Assembly: GCF_002310495.1 (NCBI RefSeq)
Contig: NZ_CP023344.1
Span: 62,001-126,000, forward strand
Length of the DNA stretch: 64,000 bases
DNA from: Nibricoccus aquaticus
Lineage (GTDB): Bacteria; Verrucomicrobiota; Verrucomicrobiia; Opitutales; Opitutaceae
Reading direction: 5' to 3'
Made by a program: the position numbers and the translations under genes. Of this stretch, positions 9,409 through 18,658 are shown piece after piece (the stretch's first letter is position 1; every line of letters begins with the position of its first letter). The notes beneath the pieces are model-generated. The model had not been told where the DNA came from. It worked only from the letters and a program-made list of their open reading frames with translations, and searched no databases.

Positions 9409-9436
9409 AAAGGCCGGCAGCAATGCCGGCCTTTTT
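9409..9436 (+). terminator. Rho-independent terminator of the TonB receptor gene
   Basis: Perfect 11-bp stem AAAGGCCGGCA (9409-9419) and its complement (9424-9434), loop GCAA, followed by further T residues. It begins 31 bp after the receptor stop codon. Confidence 0.9.
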
Positions 9437-9571
9437 AATTTTCACACGCCCACGCGCATCAAGCCGCGCAGCTACCCGCCGCGCGGCTCACGCTGACCGG
9501 ATTTCCCCTCCTGACGGGCCGCTCGCATTCGATTGATCCGGATTCCATCGTTCGCCGTTATCATCTCCGGC

Positions 9572-10603
9572 ATGGCAGAAAAAAACATCCCCACGATCCG
9601 GTCGCTCGCAAAGAGCCTGCGTCTTTCCCCCACGACGGTTTCAGACGCTCTGCGCGGAGTCGGTCGAGTCGACCAGACGACAGCAAAACGCATCCGCCAG
9701 CTCGCCGAGAAAGTCGGATACAAACCCAACCCGCTCACCACCGCGCTCATGTCCGGCTTCCGGCGATCACGCGCCACCACCTTCCGCGGCGTGATCGCCG
9801 CCGTGGACATCAATGAGCCCGCCCGCTTTCCCCACGGGCCCTTCCCCAAGCAAATCTCAGCAGGCGCACGTCAACGCGCCACCGAGCTGGGATTCCACTT
9901 CGAAGAATTCATCGCCGGCCGGAACGCCCTGCCGCTCCCCCGCCTGGATTCCATCCTTAAATCGCGCGGCATCCACGGCGTCATGATCATGCCTGCATGG
10001 CTCGCCCCCGATGTTTCCGCCCTCGACTGGAGTAATTACGCAGGCGTTTACACCGATAACTTCATCGAAAAACCGCGCCTCCACACCGTGTGCAGCGACC
10101 ACTACCGCTCCATGATGGAGCTGCTCGAGCGATTGCGCACACGCGGCTACCGTCGTCCCGGCCTCATGCTTGAACAAGGCCGCGACGACCGCCTCCTGCT
10201 CCGGCAAAGCGCCGCGTTCCGCGCCTTTCAGGAAAGCCACACGAGCGAACTCGAGTACGTGCCCATCCTCTTCGCCCGCGAGTTCTCTGAGAAACCATTC
10301 AGCACCTGGTTCAAACGTCATAAGCCCGATGTTGTCCTTAACCATTACGATGAGACCGTCGCGTGGATGGAAGCCTGTGGCGCCAAAGTCCCGGAGACGC
10401 ACGGCTACGTTTGCCTCAACGCCATCAATCTCACCCGGCCCTGCGCCGCACTCGACCTGCAGCCGCATCAGCTCGGCGCTCGCGCCGTGGAGCTACTCGT
10501 CGGCCAGCTTCAACGAGGCGAGTACGGCAGCCCCGCGTGGACCACCGCGACTATGCTGACCGCCAGCTGGATCGAAGGATCGACGCTGCGCCCCGCCGAG
10601 TAA
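9572..10603 (+). CDS. LacI-family transcriptional regulator
   Basis: A 343-residue DNA-binding regulator. The frame extends 13 codons upstream, but the helix-turn-helix begins right after 'MAEKNIPTIRSLAKSLRLS', so I start at 9572. The HTH and hinge read 'SPTTVSDALRGVGRVDQTTAKRIRQLAEKVGYKPN', typical LacI/GalR apart from T-V-S-D-A-L in place of the more common V-S-R-V-L. The C-terminal part (about 65-340) has the periplasmic-binding-protein-like sensor fold, for example 'SRGIHGVMIMPAW'. It stands alone after the TonB receptor terminator and ends before menB on the other strand. A small 5-bp hairpin (10605-10617) directly follows the stop codon. The effector cannot be told from sequence. Confidence 0.9.
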   Translation: MAEKNIPTIRSLAKSLRLSPTTVSDALRGVGRVDQTTAKRIRQLAEKVGYKPNPLTTALMSGFRRSRATTFRGVIAAVDINEPARFPHGPFPKQISAGARQRATELGFHFEEFIAGRNALPLPRLDSILKSRGIHGVMIMPAWLAPDVSALDWSNYAGVYTDNFIEKPRLHTVCSDHYRSMMELLERLRTRGYRRPGLMLEQGRDDRLLLRQSAAFRAFQESHTSELEYVPILFAREFSEKPFSTWFKRHKPDVVLNHYDETVAWMEACGAKVPETHGYVCLNAINLTRPCAALDLQPHQLGARAVELLVGQLQRGEYGSPAWTTATMLTASWIEGSTLRPAE

Positions 10604-10642
10604 TCGAGCGAAGCTCGGAAAATATCTGGACGCAGCTCCGAT

Positions 10643-10666
10643 GGAGGCGGGGTGCCCTCACCCCGC
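10643..10666 (+). repeat. REP-like palindrome, GGAG foot
   Basis: GGAG (10643-10646) followed by a perfect stem GCGGGGTG / CACCCCGC (10647-10654, 10659-10666) with loop CCCT. The same stem and loop recur at 29289-29308 and, with one mismatch, at 13633-13652. It lies between convergent lacI and menB. Confidence 0.75.
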
Positions 10667-10746
10667 ATAAAGCCGGGCACACTGACGACATCGCCCGCGT
10701 GAGGGCTCCGCGCTTCCATCAAATGTGTCGAGATCCTGCAGAACCA

Positions 10747-11583
10747 TCACGGCAGCCACGGAAATTTTCGCGCATCCGGCTTTCGCTTCTCACGCTGTGC
10801 GCCGTGAAACTCCTTCGCCTCGTCCGTCATATAATAAAGCAGCGTCGCATTGCCCGCGAGCTCCTGGATGCCCGACTGCCCGTCCACATCGGCGTTGAAC
10901 GCGCTCTTCAGGCAACGGATCGCCAGCGGACTGTGCCCCATGATTTCCCGCGCCCACTTCACGCCTTCCTCTTCGAGCTGCGCGACCGGCACCACCGTGT
11001 TGACGAGACCCATCTCCAGCGCCTGCTTCGCGTCATACTGGCGGCACAGGTACCAGATCTCGCGCGCCTTTTTCTGCCCCACAATCCGCGCCAGATAACT
11101 GGAGCCAAATCCTCCGTCGAAGCTGCCCATCTTCGGCCCAACCTGTCCGAAAATTCCGTTGTCCGCCGCGATCGAAAGATCGCACACCAGATGAAGCACA
11201 TGCCCGCCGCCGATCGCGTAGCCCGCCACCAGCGCTATCACGACTTTCGGCATGGACCGGATAAGTTTCTGCAAATCGAGCACGTTGAGCCGCGGCACGC
11301 CGTCCTCTCCGACATAGCCCGCGTGCCCGCGCACGCTCTGATCGCCACCCGCGCAAAACGCGTACTTCCCGTCCGTATGCGGCCCCGCGCCCGTCAGCAG
11401 CACCACGCCGACCGTCTGGTCCTCACGCGCATCGATGAACGCATCGTACATCTCGAACACCGTCTGCGGACGAAACGCATTCCGCTTCTCCGGCCGGTTG
11501 ATCGTGATCTTCGCGATCCCGTCAGCCTTGTGATAGAGGATGTCCTTGTACGTTTTGACGACCTTCCAGTTGGGGAGACTCAT
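10747..11583 (-). CDS. menB: 1,4-dihydroxy-2-naphthoyl-CoA synthase
   Basis: Crotonase-fold enzyme that closes the second ring of menaquinone from o-succinylbenzoyl-CoA. Its 278 residues match the family. '[21 protein letters not shown]' near the N-terminus, '[11 protein letters not shown]', the oxyanion region '[20 protein letters not shown]' and '[21 protein letters not shown]' are MenB-specific rather than generic enoyl-CoA hydratase. It also has the C-terminal 'EGRDAFLEKR'-type tail, here '[20 protein letters not shown]'. No other men genes are in the window. It implies menaquinone in this organism, consistent with a quinol-type electron supply to the nitrate reductase anchor further along. 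Divergent from kup. Confidence 0.95.
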   Translation of the reverse strand: MSLPNWKVVKTYKDILYHKADGIAKITINRPEKRNAFRPQTVFEMYDAFIDAREDQTVGVVLLTGAGPHTDGKYAFCAGGDQSVRGHAGYVGEDGVPRLNVLDLQKLIRSMPKVVIALVAGYAIGGGHVLHLVCDLSIAADNGIFGQVGPKMGSFDGGFGSSYLARIVGQKKAREIWYLCRQYDAKQALEMGLVNTVVPVAQLEEEGVKWAREIMGHSPLAIRCLKSAFNADVDGQSGIQELAGNATLLYYMTDEAKEFHGAQREKRKPDARKFPWLP

Positions 11584-11715
11584 GTGTAATTAAAAACGCC
11601 ACCAAGCCGCCAAGCCCGCCCCGGGTCAACGCGGCGAATCACAAAGCAACCAATATTTCTCCGCCTCCGAAAACGACTTGGACCCGCCCCCACTCTCCGA
11701 AAGCCTTCACGCTCC

Positions 11716-13617
11716 ATGACTGATTCCACGTCCGGCTCGTCCAACAAAAGCATCCGGCTCGGACTCTGCCTCGGTGCCCTCGGCGTCGTTTACGGCGACA
11801 TCGGCACCAGCCCGCTCTACACCATGCGCGAATGCCTTCATCATTTGAAGGGCATGGACCGCGCCGACGGCGTCCTCGGCATCCTCTCCCTCATGTTCTG
11901 GACCGTGATGATCGTGGTAAACTTGAAGTACCTCCTCTTCGTCACGCGCGCCGACAACCGCGGCGAAGGCGGCATCTTCGCCCTCCTCGCACTCTCCCAC
12001 ACTGGCGCGCCTGCAAAGAAAAATTCCCGCCGCATCGTCGGTTTCTCCACCTTCATTGTGCTCTGCGGCGCCGCCCTGCTCTACGGCGACGGCGTCATCA
12101 CGCCCGCCATCTCCGTGCTCAGCGCCGCCGAAGGCCTGGCCACGTTCAATCCCGACCTCCAGACAAAGATCGTTCCGATAGCCGTCGTCATCCTCGCCTT
12201 CGTTTTCTTCGTCCAATCCAAAGGCACCGAAACCATCGGCCGCATCTTCGGCCCGGTCATGCTCATCTGGTTCACCACTCTCGGCATCTTCGGCGCGTGG
12301 CACATCTTCGACGCGCCCGAGGTTTTCCGAGCGCTCGATCCCACGCTCGGCGTCAGCTTCCTGCTCACCCAGCCTTGGGAAATCACCGCCGGCATCCTCG
12401 GCTCCATCGTCCTGACCGTCACCGGCGCCGAGGCCCTCTACGCCGACATGGGCCACTTCGGCCGCAAATACATCGCCCAGGCCTGGCTCTTCCTCGTCTG
12501 GCCCGGACTCCTGCTCAACTACTTCGGCCAGGGTGCCTACGTCCTCGCCAATCCCCTCGACCAGACCAACCCCTTCTTCGCACTCGCCCCCGAGGGCGGC
12601 CTCCGTCTCTTCCTCGTCGGTCTCTCCATCTGCGCCGCCGTCATCGCCAGCCAGGCGCTCATCACCGGCACCTACTCACTCACCCGCCAGGCCATCCAGC
12701 TCGGCTACTTTCCCCGCCTCCGTATCCGGCATACCAATGCCGAACACGCCGGCCAGATCTACATTTCCCTCATCAACACCGCCCTCGCCATCGGCTCCAT
12801 CTGGGTTGTCCTCGAATTCAAAACCAGCGCCGACCTCGCCGCCGCCTACGGCATCGCCGTCACCGGCACCATGACCGTCACCACCTTCGCCCTCTACCTC
12901 GTCACACGCCGCTATTGGAAATGGCCGCTCTGGAAATCTCTCTCCCTCTGCGGCGCCTTCATGGTCTTCGACCTCATCTTCCTCGGCGCCAACCTCCATA
13001 AATTCACCGACGGTGGCTGGCTCCCCGTCGTCATCGGCCTCGGCATCCTTGCCATCATGCACACCTGGAAATCCGGCCGCTCCGAGATCCAGGAAAAAGT
13101 CTACGGCGGCGCCATCACCGAGCTCGAACTCACCGACATCGTCAAAAGCGAGTCCATCGTGCGCGTCCAAGGCAGCGCCGTCTTCATGGTCGCCACCCCA
13201 AGCGGCACCCCTCTCGCCCTTCTCCACCACCTGAAGGCCAACAAATGCCTCCAGAAAACCGTCGTCCTCCTCACCATCAGCACTTGGGAAGTCCCGCAGG
13301 TCGAGGACAGCGAACGCCTCAGCGTCGAAGAACTCGGCGAAGGCATCTGGCGCGCCGTCGGCCGCTACGGCTACATGGAGTCGCCCGACGTGAACAACCT
13401 AGTCACCCGCGTCGCCGAACGCGGCGTCCCGATCAAGCCGATGTCCACGACCTACTTTTTCAATCGCGAGATGATCATCACCGGCGGCAACGCCCGCATG
13501 TGGCAGTGGCAGAAATCCCTCTACGCCTTCCTCAGCCGCAACGCCACGCCGGTCAAAGATTACTACCAGATCCTGCCCACCCAGATCATCGAGATCGGCC
13601 TGCCCGTTCAGCTCTGA
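11716..13617 (+). CDS. kup: Low-affinity potassium uptake protein Kup (KUP/HAK/KT family)
   Basis: A 633-residue, 12-helix inner-membrane potassium/proton symporter with a soluble C-terminal domain (about 470-633). The hallmark 'GALGVVYGDIGTSPLYTMRE' is at residues 20-39, with 'ADNRGEGGIFALLAL' and 'LLYGDGVITPAISVLSAAEG' downstream. The length is typical. The C-terminal 'YFFNREMIITGGNARMWQWQKSLYAFLSRNA' is the conserved end of the family. It is divergent from menB across 132 bp, which holds no recognised operator. Two REP-like palindromes and a long inverted repeat follow. Confidence 0.96.
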   Translation: MTDSTSGSSNKSIRLGLCLGALGVVYGDIGTSPLYTMRECLHHLKGMDRADGVLGILSLMFWTVMIVVNLKYLLFVTRADNRGEGGIFALLALSHTGAPAKKNSRRIVGFSTFIVLCGAALLYGDGVITPAISVLSAAEGLATFNPDLQTKIVPIAVVILAFVFFVQSKGTETIGRIFGPVMLIWFTTLGIFGAWHIFDAPEVFRALDPTLGVSFLLTQPWEITAGILGSIVLTVTGAEALYADMGHFGRKYIAQAWLFLVWPGLLLNYFGQGAYVLANPLDQTNPFFALAPEGGLRLFLVGLSICAAVIASQALITGTYSLTRQAIQLGYFPRLRIRHTNAEHAGQIYISLINTALAIGSIWVVLEFKTSADLAAAYGIAVTGTMTVTTFALYLVTRRYWKWPLWKSLSLCGAFMVFDLIFLGANLHKFTDGGWLPVVIGLGILAIMHTWKSGRSEIQEKVYGGAITELELTDIVKSESIVRVQGSAVFMVATPSGTPLALLHHLKANKCLQKTVVLLTISTWEVPQVEDSERLSVEELGEGIWRAVGRYGYMESPDVNNLVTRVAERGVPIKPMSTTYFFNREMIITGGNARMWQWQKSLYAFLSRNATPVKDYYQILPTQIIEIGLPVQL

Positions 13618-13628
13618 TCCCGTCCGAT

Positions 13629-13652
13629 GTAGGCGGGGTGCCCTCCCCCCGC
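13629..13652 (+). repeat. REP-like palindrome, GTAG foot
   Basis: GTAG (13629-13632), then GCGGGGTG and CCCCCCGC around CCCT, with one stem mismatch. First of a tandem pair just after kup. Confidence 0.75.
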
Positions 13653-13664
13653 TGGCCTCTCCCT

Positions 13665-13685
13665 GTAGGAGCGGCTTTACGCCGC
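13665..13685 (+). repeat. REP-like palindrome, GTAG foot
   Basis: GTAG (13665-13668), GA, then stem GCGGC (13671-13675) and GCCGC (13681-13685) around TTTAC. Its sequence is very close to the familiar pseudomonad REP core 'GTAGGAGCGGCTTT'. Same orientation as the preceding copy. Confidence 0.7.
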
Positions 13686-13727
13686 GATCAACACCCACCC
13701 GCTTCCGTATCGAAAATCTCCGGCTCG

Positions 13728-13800
13728 CTCACGCAAAGCCGCCAAGTCGCAAAGGGAAAAACTCTCCCGTTTTCTTTGCGCCTTCGCATCTTTGCGTGAG
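13728..13800. repeat. Long inverted repeat of the CACGCAAAG type
   Basis: CTCACGCAAAG (13728-13738) pairs perfectly with 13790-13800. Inside, CGCAAAG (13748-13754) pairs with 13774-13780. It lies between convergent kup and gltX. A longer, better-preserved copy is at 59084-59169. Confidence 0.75.
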
Positions 13801-13820
13801 CCCAACTTCCCCAACCGTCC

Positions 13821-15242
13821 TCAAGCCAGCGTCGCCACAAACCGCTCGATACGCTTCAACGTCCGCTCGCGCCCCAACACGCGAAACAAGCTCGTCAGCC
13901 CCGGGCCCACATTCGTGCCCGAGACCGCCAGACGCGCCACCGCCTGATAATCGCCAAAGCCGAGCCCGTTCTTCGCAGCCTCCGCCTTGATTGCTTCCTC
14001 AATCGCGACATCGCTCGCCAAATCCAGCTCCGGCGTTGCCAGTACCGTTGCCAGTTCGCGCAACCGCGCCTTCGGATCGCCCTTAGCCAGCACCTTCTCG
14101 CGCACCTTCGCATCGACGACAAAATCCTCCGTAAAGAAATACTTCGTGTACGCCGGCAGCTCCTCGAAGCCTTTGATCTTCGGCTGGCTGATCAGCATCA
14201 CGTCGCGGAAATAAGCCGGATCAGTATTCCAGAAATTCAATGCCGCCTGCGCTAGTTCTGTCGGTTCAGCAGAAGGCACATTTAGCCTTCTCGTGAAATA
14301 CGCTTTTGCTCGGTCAACAAACGCCTCTGCCGGCAGCTCCAGCAGATACTGCATATTCATGTTCGCGAGTTTCTTGTCGTCGAAACGCGCGTTGCTCTGG
14401 TTCACGCCCGGTAAATCGAACAGCCGGATAATCTCCGCAATCGGCATCTTCTCGCGATCATCGCCCGGATTCCAGCCGAGCAACGACAGAAAGTTTACCA
14501 ACGCTTCCGGCAAATAACCGCGCGTCTGATACTCCTCGATGAGCGCGCCTTGATCGCGTTTCGACATCTTGCCCGGCCCATTCTGTTTCAAGATGAGCGG
14601 GATGTGCGCGAACTTCGGCATCTCTGCGCCGAACGCCTTGAACAACTCCACATGCTTGCTCGTGTTCGACAGATGATCTTCCCCGCGGATCACGTGCGTG
14701 ATCTTCATCGCGATGTCATCGACGACGTTCACGAAATGGAAAACCGGATTCCCGTCCGAGCGGAAGATCACAAAATCCTCGTCCTCTAAACGCTCCACTT
14801 TGCCACGGATCAAATCGTCGATCACCGCCGGCGTATTTTTGACCTTCTCCACGGTCTTCGCACGGCGCTCGTCGAAAACCTCCGACCGCTCCCCCAGCAG
14901 CTTGAACCAGATCGCGCCGTCCTTCTCGTACGCGCGCCCGTTCGCCAGCAGCTTCTGTTTATACTCCTCGTAGATCGCGCCGCGCTCACTCTGGCGGTAC
15001 GGCCCGAACTCGCCGCCCTTCTGCGGACCTTCATTCCACTCCATGCCCAGCCAGCGCAGACTATTATAGATCACGTTGAGAAACTCCTCCGAATTCCGCT
15101 CCTTGTCCGTGTCCTCGATCCGCAGCACAAACGTGCCGCCCGTGTGTCGGGCATACAGCCAGTTGAAAAGCGCCGTGCGGGCGCTGCCGATGTGGAAAAA
15201 ACCCGTCGGGCTGGGAGCAAAACGAACGCGGACGTGTGACAT
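13821..15242 (-). CDS. gltX: Glutamyl-tRNA synthetase
   Basis: Class I aminoacyl-tRNA synthetase charging tRNA-Glu. I place the start at '[22 protein letters not shown]' (473 residues). The frame runs 39 codons further upstream, but those residues are not family-like. The HIGH signature is 'HIGS' and the KMSKS signature is 'KMSKRD' within '[17 protein letters not shown]'. Family motifs '[21 protein letters not shown]' and '[20 protein letters not shown]' are present. The C-terminal anticodon-binding domain is intact. It follows the RluA-type gene with 68 bp between and is probably co-transcribed with it. Convergent with kup. Confidence 0.96.
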   Translation of the reverse strand: MSHVRVRFAPSPTGFFHIGSARTALFNWLYARHTGGTFVLRIEDTDKERNSEEFLNVIYNSLRWLGMEWNEGPQKGGEFGPYRQSERGAIYEEYKQKLLANGRAYEKDGAIWFKLLGERSEVFDERRAKTVEKVKNTPAVIDDLIRGKVERLEDEDFVIFRSDGNPVFHFVNVVDDIAMKITHVIRGEDHLSNTSKHVELFKAFGAEMPKFAHIPLILKQNGPGKMSKRDQGALIEEYQTRGYLPEALVNFLSLLGWNPGDDREKMPIAEIIRLFDLPGVNQSNARFDDKKLANMNMQYLLELPAEAFVDRAKAYFTRRLNVPSAEPTELAQAALNFWNTDPAYFRDVMLISQPKIKGFEELPAYTKYFFTEDFVVDAKVREKVLAKGDPKARLRELATVLATPELDLASDVAIEEAIKAEAAKNGLGFGDYQAVARLAVSGTNVGPGLTSLFRVLGRERTLKRIERFVATLA

Positions 15243-15310
15243 GATTAAAAAGTTTTCGCGGGCCTCTTCGCCACGCGAGCCGGCCAGCAAGCAAGATCGC
15301 CCCTGCCCTG

Positions 15311-16132
15311 TCAAAACCTCGCGCAGTCCTCGTCCGACAGCCCCATCCGCTCGCGACAAAACGCCCGCAAATCTTCCGGCAGCGGCGCGCGAAAAACCTG
15401 CTCCACCCCCGCCTGCCGCAGATCGATCTCCGAGCAGTGCAACGCCTGCCGCCTCAGAAAAAGCCGCTCCGCCATCCCCGCCGTCCAGCCGTGCTCCACG
15501 AAATCCAAAAACAACTGCGCATCCGGCCCGTAGATTTTATCGCCCACCAGCCAGTGCCCGAGCCACTGCGCGTGCACGCGGATCTGATGCTTCCGCCCCG
15601 TCTCCGTCGTCACCCGCGCCAGCGTAAATCCACCGCCCCGCGCCACCGGCTCGAACCGCGTCGCCGCTGTCTGCCCCTTCGCCGCCGACGCGACCACTTT
15701 GCTCTTAATCGCCACCGCGCTGTCATGATCGTCGCCAATCGGCTGATCCACGACCACCGCTTCGGCCAGCTCGCCGGTCAAAATCGCCAGATACGTTTTC
15801 CCATAACGCCGCTCCTGCGCCGCCATCTGAAGCTTCCGCGCCGTCGCCGGATCGCGCGCAAACACCACCGCTCCGCTCGTCTCCCGATCCAGCCGAAAAA
15901 CCAGATGCGCCGCCGCCTCGCCGAAATATTCCCGCACCGCTCCCGCGAGCGACGACCAAGGCCCGTCCTTCGACGGATGACACGGCAGCTCGCCCGACTT
16001 GTTGATCACGATCACCCGCTTATCCACGTGCAGTACCCAGCGCGCGAGCTCCGCCGCATCGATCTTGTGAACCGTTCCCGGCTTAAAAATCCGCACCCAC
16101 GGCCCGATCGGCTTATCATAATCCGTGCTCAT
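15311..16132 (-). CDS. RluA-family RNA pseudouridine synthase
   Basis: A 273-residue cytoplasmic enzyme that isomerises uridine in rRNA or tRNA. The catalytic Asp is in 'FRLDRETSG'. Family members usually read HRLDxxTSG, so the preceding His is Phe here. Other RluA-family motifs are '[14 protein letters not shown]', '[12 protein letters not shown]' and '[27 protein letters not shown]'. There is no N-terminal S4 domain, which fits RluA- or TruC-like members rather than RluD. The target base cannot be assigned. It is probably the first gene of a two-gene leftward transcript with gltX. Confidence 0.88.
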   Translation of the reverse strand: MSTDYDKPIGPWVRIFKPGTVHKIDAAELARWVLHVDKRVIVINKSGELPCHPSKDGPWSSLAGAVREYFGEAAAHLVFRLDRETSGAVVFARDPATARKLQMAAQERRYGKTYLAILTGELAEAVVVDQPIGDDHDSAVAIKSKVVASAAKGQTAATRFEPVARGGGFTLARVTTETGRKHQIRVHAQWLGHWLVGDKIYGPDAQLFLDFVEHGWTAGMAERLFLRRQALHCSEIDLRQAGVEQVFRAPLPEDLRAFCRERMGLSDEDCARF

Positions 16133-16586
16133 CGGGCCTTCCCCTCAGTACACTCCCTAGGCAAACCGCCGCAGCCCCCACGGTTTTTAACCTCATGTTC
16201 AAAATCGCTCTCAAGCCCGCCCCCGCCCGCGACGAAATTATTTCTGTTCATGAGCCACCCCGCTCCCACCGGTTCCCCTCGCTCAGGCCCGCCCCAAAGC
16301 GGCACCACCGTCTCCGGCACTTTCTCGAAAAACTCCGCAAAGCTCCACTTGGCTGGCCCGTGTTAAGCTCCCTCAAAAACATGAGCGGCGCACCATTCCC
16401 CCGGTTGCAAAATCCCCGGAGACGCCCCAGCTTTTCCTCACGCCCAATGAACGATTTTTCCCGCATGGAAGAGTCCGGTGCCGCGAATATCGCGGAGAGC
16501 TTCATGAGCGCATCGTCGGTTGAAACCACCGCACAGGGAGGCCGCCCGTTTTCCCGTTAGTCAATCCAACAACATACGAGAGTCAC
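16133..16586. other. Gene-poor stretch upstream of hpf
   Basis: 454 bp between the RluA-type gene and hpf. Frames exist on both strands (for example 16195-16560 plus and 16248-16529 minus), but they have Pro/Arg-rich shadow composition and no recognisable domain. A short palindrome CGCGAATATCGCG lies near 16480-16495. The region presumably carries both divergent promoters; no consensus boxes could be assigned. Confidence 0.4.
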
Positions 16587-16961
16587 ATGAACAGACATAC
16601 CAATCAGCACGAACTGATCGTCTCAGGCATTCACCTCGAACTCACCCCGTCCCTCAAAGCCTTCGTCCAGGAAAAGACCGACCGTCTCTTCCGCCACGAA
16701 GAACGCATCGTCCGCATCCGCATCGAGCTCGAATGCGACTCCAAACAGTCCGTCGCCAACCGATTCTCCGCCAAAGGTCACATCAGCATTCACGGCCCAA
16801 ATCTCAACGCCACCGTCTCCGCCGACGAATGCCACAAGGCCGTCTCTCTGCTCATCGACAAACTCGACCGCATGCTCCACCGCCGCGCCAATCTTAAGAA
16901 AACCAAGCGCCACCACGCGCACGCCATCGAAATAGACGCTGAGCTTCCCAAAGCCGTGTAA
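16587..16961 (+). CDS. hpf: Ribosome hibernation-promoting factor, short form (HPF/YfiA)
   Basis: A 124-residue protein of the sigma-54 modulation/S30EA family. It binds the 30S decoding centre and stabilises inactive ribosomes in slow or starved cells. Family features are 'IVSGIHLELTPSLKAFVQEKTDRLFRHEERIVRIRIELECD', 'FSAKGHISIHGPNLNATVSADECHKAVSLLIDKLDRMLHRR' and the basic end 'KTKRHHAHA'. It is the short form, without the C-terminal dimerisation domain of long HPF. A terminator follows 63 bp after the stop codon. The gene appears monocistronic. Confidence 0.9.
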   Translation: MNRHTNQHELIVSGIHLELTPSLKAFVQEKTDRLFRHEERIVRIRIELECDSKQSVANRFSAKGHISIHGPNLNATVSADECHKAVSLLIDKLDRMLHRRANLKKTKRHHAHAIEIDAELPKAV

Positions 16962-17024
16962 CCGCTAATCCATGACGACGGCCGCCTGACACAAAAACAA
17001 CCAGGCACCGCCTAACTCTCCAAC

Positions 17025-17053
17025 GCCCGCCGGTCCACCTAGGCGGGCTTTTT
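17025..17053 (+). terminator. Rho-independent terminator of hpf
   Basis: Stem GCCCGCC (17025-17031) and GGCGGGC (17042-17048) around a 10-nt loop, followed by TTTTT. Confidence 0.85.
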
Positions 17054-17137
17054 CATGCCCATCTCCAAGCAAAACCTCATTGGAGGGCGGCGCTTCGTCA
17101 CCGCCGCGCCCGATCTAGCCACCCGCACACCACTGTC

Positions 17138-18316
17138 TCACGCGCTTTGCACCCGCTTCATCCACCGCAACCCGAGGTACACGAAAATCAAATTAGGCAA
17201 CCACAGCAGCAAATCCGGCCGCGCCTGTGGATAAGCCTCCAGCCACTTCGCCGCCTCCGTCAGAAAATAATACGCCAGCGCCAGCGCCACGGCCACGACC
17301 AGATTCGCCGACGTCTCGCGCCGCGAAACTTTGATCCCCAGCGGCACCGCGATAAACACGAACGCCAGCACCGCCACCGCCTTCGCCAGTTTGTCCTGCA
17401 GCACGATCCGATGCTTCGTCAGCGCCTGCACCCGCGCCACCTCGTCGCCCCCGACGACCGGCTGCTTCAACCGCTCGATCTCACCCAGCAAAACCGGAAA
17501 CGTCAGCCAGTCCGGCTTTCGGTTGATCACCTGCTGCCCGAATAATTTCTCCAGCGGAAACTTCAGGCTCGAACTCTCGTAAGGCGCCGTCGTCGGCATC
17601 TCCGTGAAACTCTCCGGCATCTTGTCATCCCGCGTCTCCAAAATCGCGTTCTGCGCCGTGAACACCAGACTGTTGTCCGTATCGTCGAAGCTGATGCGCC
17701 CGCTCTCCGCCTTCAGGCAGCTGATCACCCGCGACTCTGCGTCAAGCCGCCACACCCACACATCCTTCACGATGTCCCCCTGCCGCTCACCGACATAAAC
17801 AACCATCCGCTTAAACTCCCGGACAAATGTCTTCGGCACCAGCAACGCCTTCGGATCGGTCCTCACCGCATTCAGCAGCTCCTGTTTATACTTCACCCGC
17901 GCCACCGGCATGAACTGCAAGTTCACAAAAAGCCCGCACACCAGCCCCGTCGCACCCAGCACATAAATCGGCCGCGCGATCCGCCAAAGCCCGAGCCCCG
18001 CCGCGCGCATCGCCGTAATCTCGCTCTCGGCCGACATCCGCCCCAGCACCAGCAGCACGCCGCACAAAATCCCCATCGGCAGCGCGTACATCACCGCGTA
18101 CGGCATCAACCAGAACAACAGCTCTGCCATCGTCCCCGGGGAAAGCCGCCCCGACAGAAAATACCCGACCAGATCCTTCAGCGCGTTCGCCGCCATCATG
18201 ATGAACGTGAAGAACCCCACCGCGCCCAGACACGTGAAGAGCACGTTTTTGAAAATATGACGGTCGAGCAGTCCCAAGATGCCGCCGCATCGTGCAGCCC
18301 GGACCCGCGCTGACAA
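17138..18316 (-). CDS. LptF/LptG-family permease of the lipopolysaccharide exporter
   Basis: A 392-residue YjgP/YjgQ-type inner-membrane protein. It has three N-terminal helices ('NVLFTCLGAVGFFTFIMMAANAL', 'LLFWLMPYAVMYALPMGILCGVLLVLGR', 'IYVLGATGLVCGLFVNLQF'), a periplasmic beta-jellyroll of about 180 residues and three C-terminal helices ending 'WLPNLIFVYLGLRWMKR'. 'MSAESEITAMRAAGLGLWRI' is the conserved coupling loop that contacts the LptB ATPase. Only one of the usual LptF/LptG pair is here, so I give no symbol. The start codon is TTG (18316) with GAGG six bases upstream. A second in-frame TTG at 18277 gives a family-like N-terminus 'LGLLDRHIFKN' and is an alternative. Confidence 0.87.
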   Translation of the reverse strand: MSARVRAARCGGILGLLDRHIFKNVLFTCLGAVGFFTFIMMAANALKDLVGYFLSGRLSPGTMAELLFWLMPYAVMYALPMGILCGVLLVLGRMSAESEITAMRAAGLGLWRIARPIYVLGATGLVCGLFVNLQFMPVARVKYKQELLNAVRTDPKALLVPKTFVREFKRMVVYVGERQGDIVKDVWVWRLDAESRVISCLKAESGRISFDDTDNSLVFTAQNAILETRDDKMPESFTEMPTTAPYESSSLKFPLEKLFGQQVINRKPDWLTFPVLLGEIERLKQPVVGGDEVARVQALTKHRIVLQDKLAKAVAVLAFVFIAVPLGIKVSRRETSANLVVAVALALAYYFLTEAAKWLEAYPQARPDLLLWLPNLIFVYLGLRWMKRVQSA

Positions 18317-18356
18317 CAGGAACCTCGCGTCCTAATCCGGCCTGGGAAATTCCGGT

Positions 18357-18380
18357 GGAGGCGCGGTGCTCCCGCCGCGC
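18357..18380 (+). repeat. REP-like palindrome, GGAG foot
   Basis: GGAG (18357-18360) then GCGCGG (18361-18366) pairing with CCGCGC (18375-18380). It lies in the gap between the LptF/G-type gene and the tRNA. Member of the family seen at 10643 and 13629. Confidence 0.6.
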
Positions 18381-18433
18381 TAACCGCCGCATACCGCACC
18401 CTCCTGTTCCCGTCGCATTCCACCCCGGCGCAC

Positions 18434-18464
18434 AAAAAAACGCCACTCGTGAAAGTGGCGTTTT
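18434..18464 (-). terminator. Terminator of the tRNA-Arg gene
   Basis: Perfect 11-bp stem AAAACGCCACT (from 18437) with AGTGGCGTTTT (18454-18464) and a 6-nt loop. On the minus strand it is followed by seven T. It begins 7 bp downstream of the tRNA 3' end. Confidence 0.88.
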
Positions 18465-18470
18465 CTAAAC

Positions 18471-18547
18471 TGGTGCAACCGTAGGGAGTCGAACCCCAAA
18501 CCTTCTGATTCGTAGTCAGACGCTCTATCCAGTTGAGCTACGGCTGC
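18471..18547 (-). tRNA. tRNA-Arg (anticodon ACG), CCA encoded
   Basis: 77 nt on the minus strand. The acceptor stem GCAGCCG pairs with CGGTTGC (one G-U), the anticodon stem is TCTGA/TCAGA around the loop CTACGAA (anticodon ACG, normally edited to ICG), the T-arm contains GGTTCGACTCC, and a genomic CCA ends at 18471. It reads CGU/CGC/CGA arginine codons. Upstream sequence (18548-18658) showed no convincing promoter boxes. Confidence 0.95.
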
Positions 18548-18658
18548 ATGAAAGAAGCCGAGAAAAAGCAAGGATTCGCCGGGAAGTGCAAGCGATAATT
18601 TCCAAGTTTTTGCACACGCTCAAACTGCCGCAAAACCTCCGGTCTCTCCCATCGCCCT

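Noticed and set aside
16195-16560. Possible 121-residue gene upstream of hpf
   Set aside because: Arg/Pro-rich composition typical of frames read through GC-rich non-coding DNA, no domain, no ribosome site, and competing frames on the other strand.
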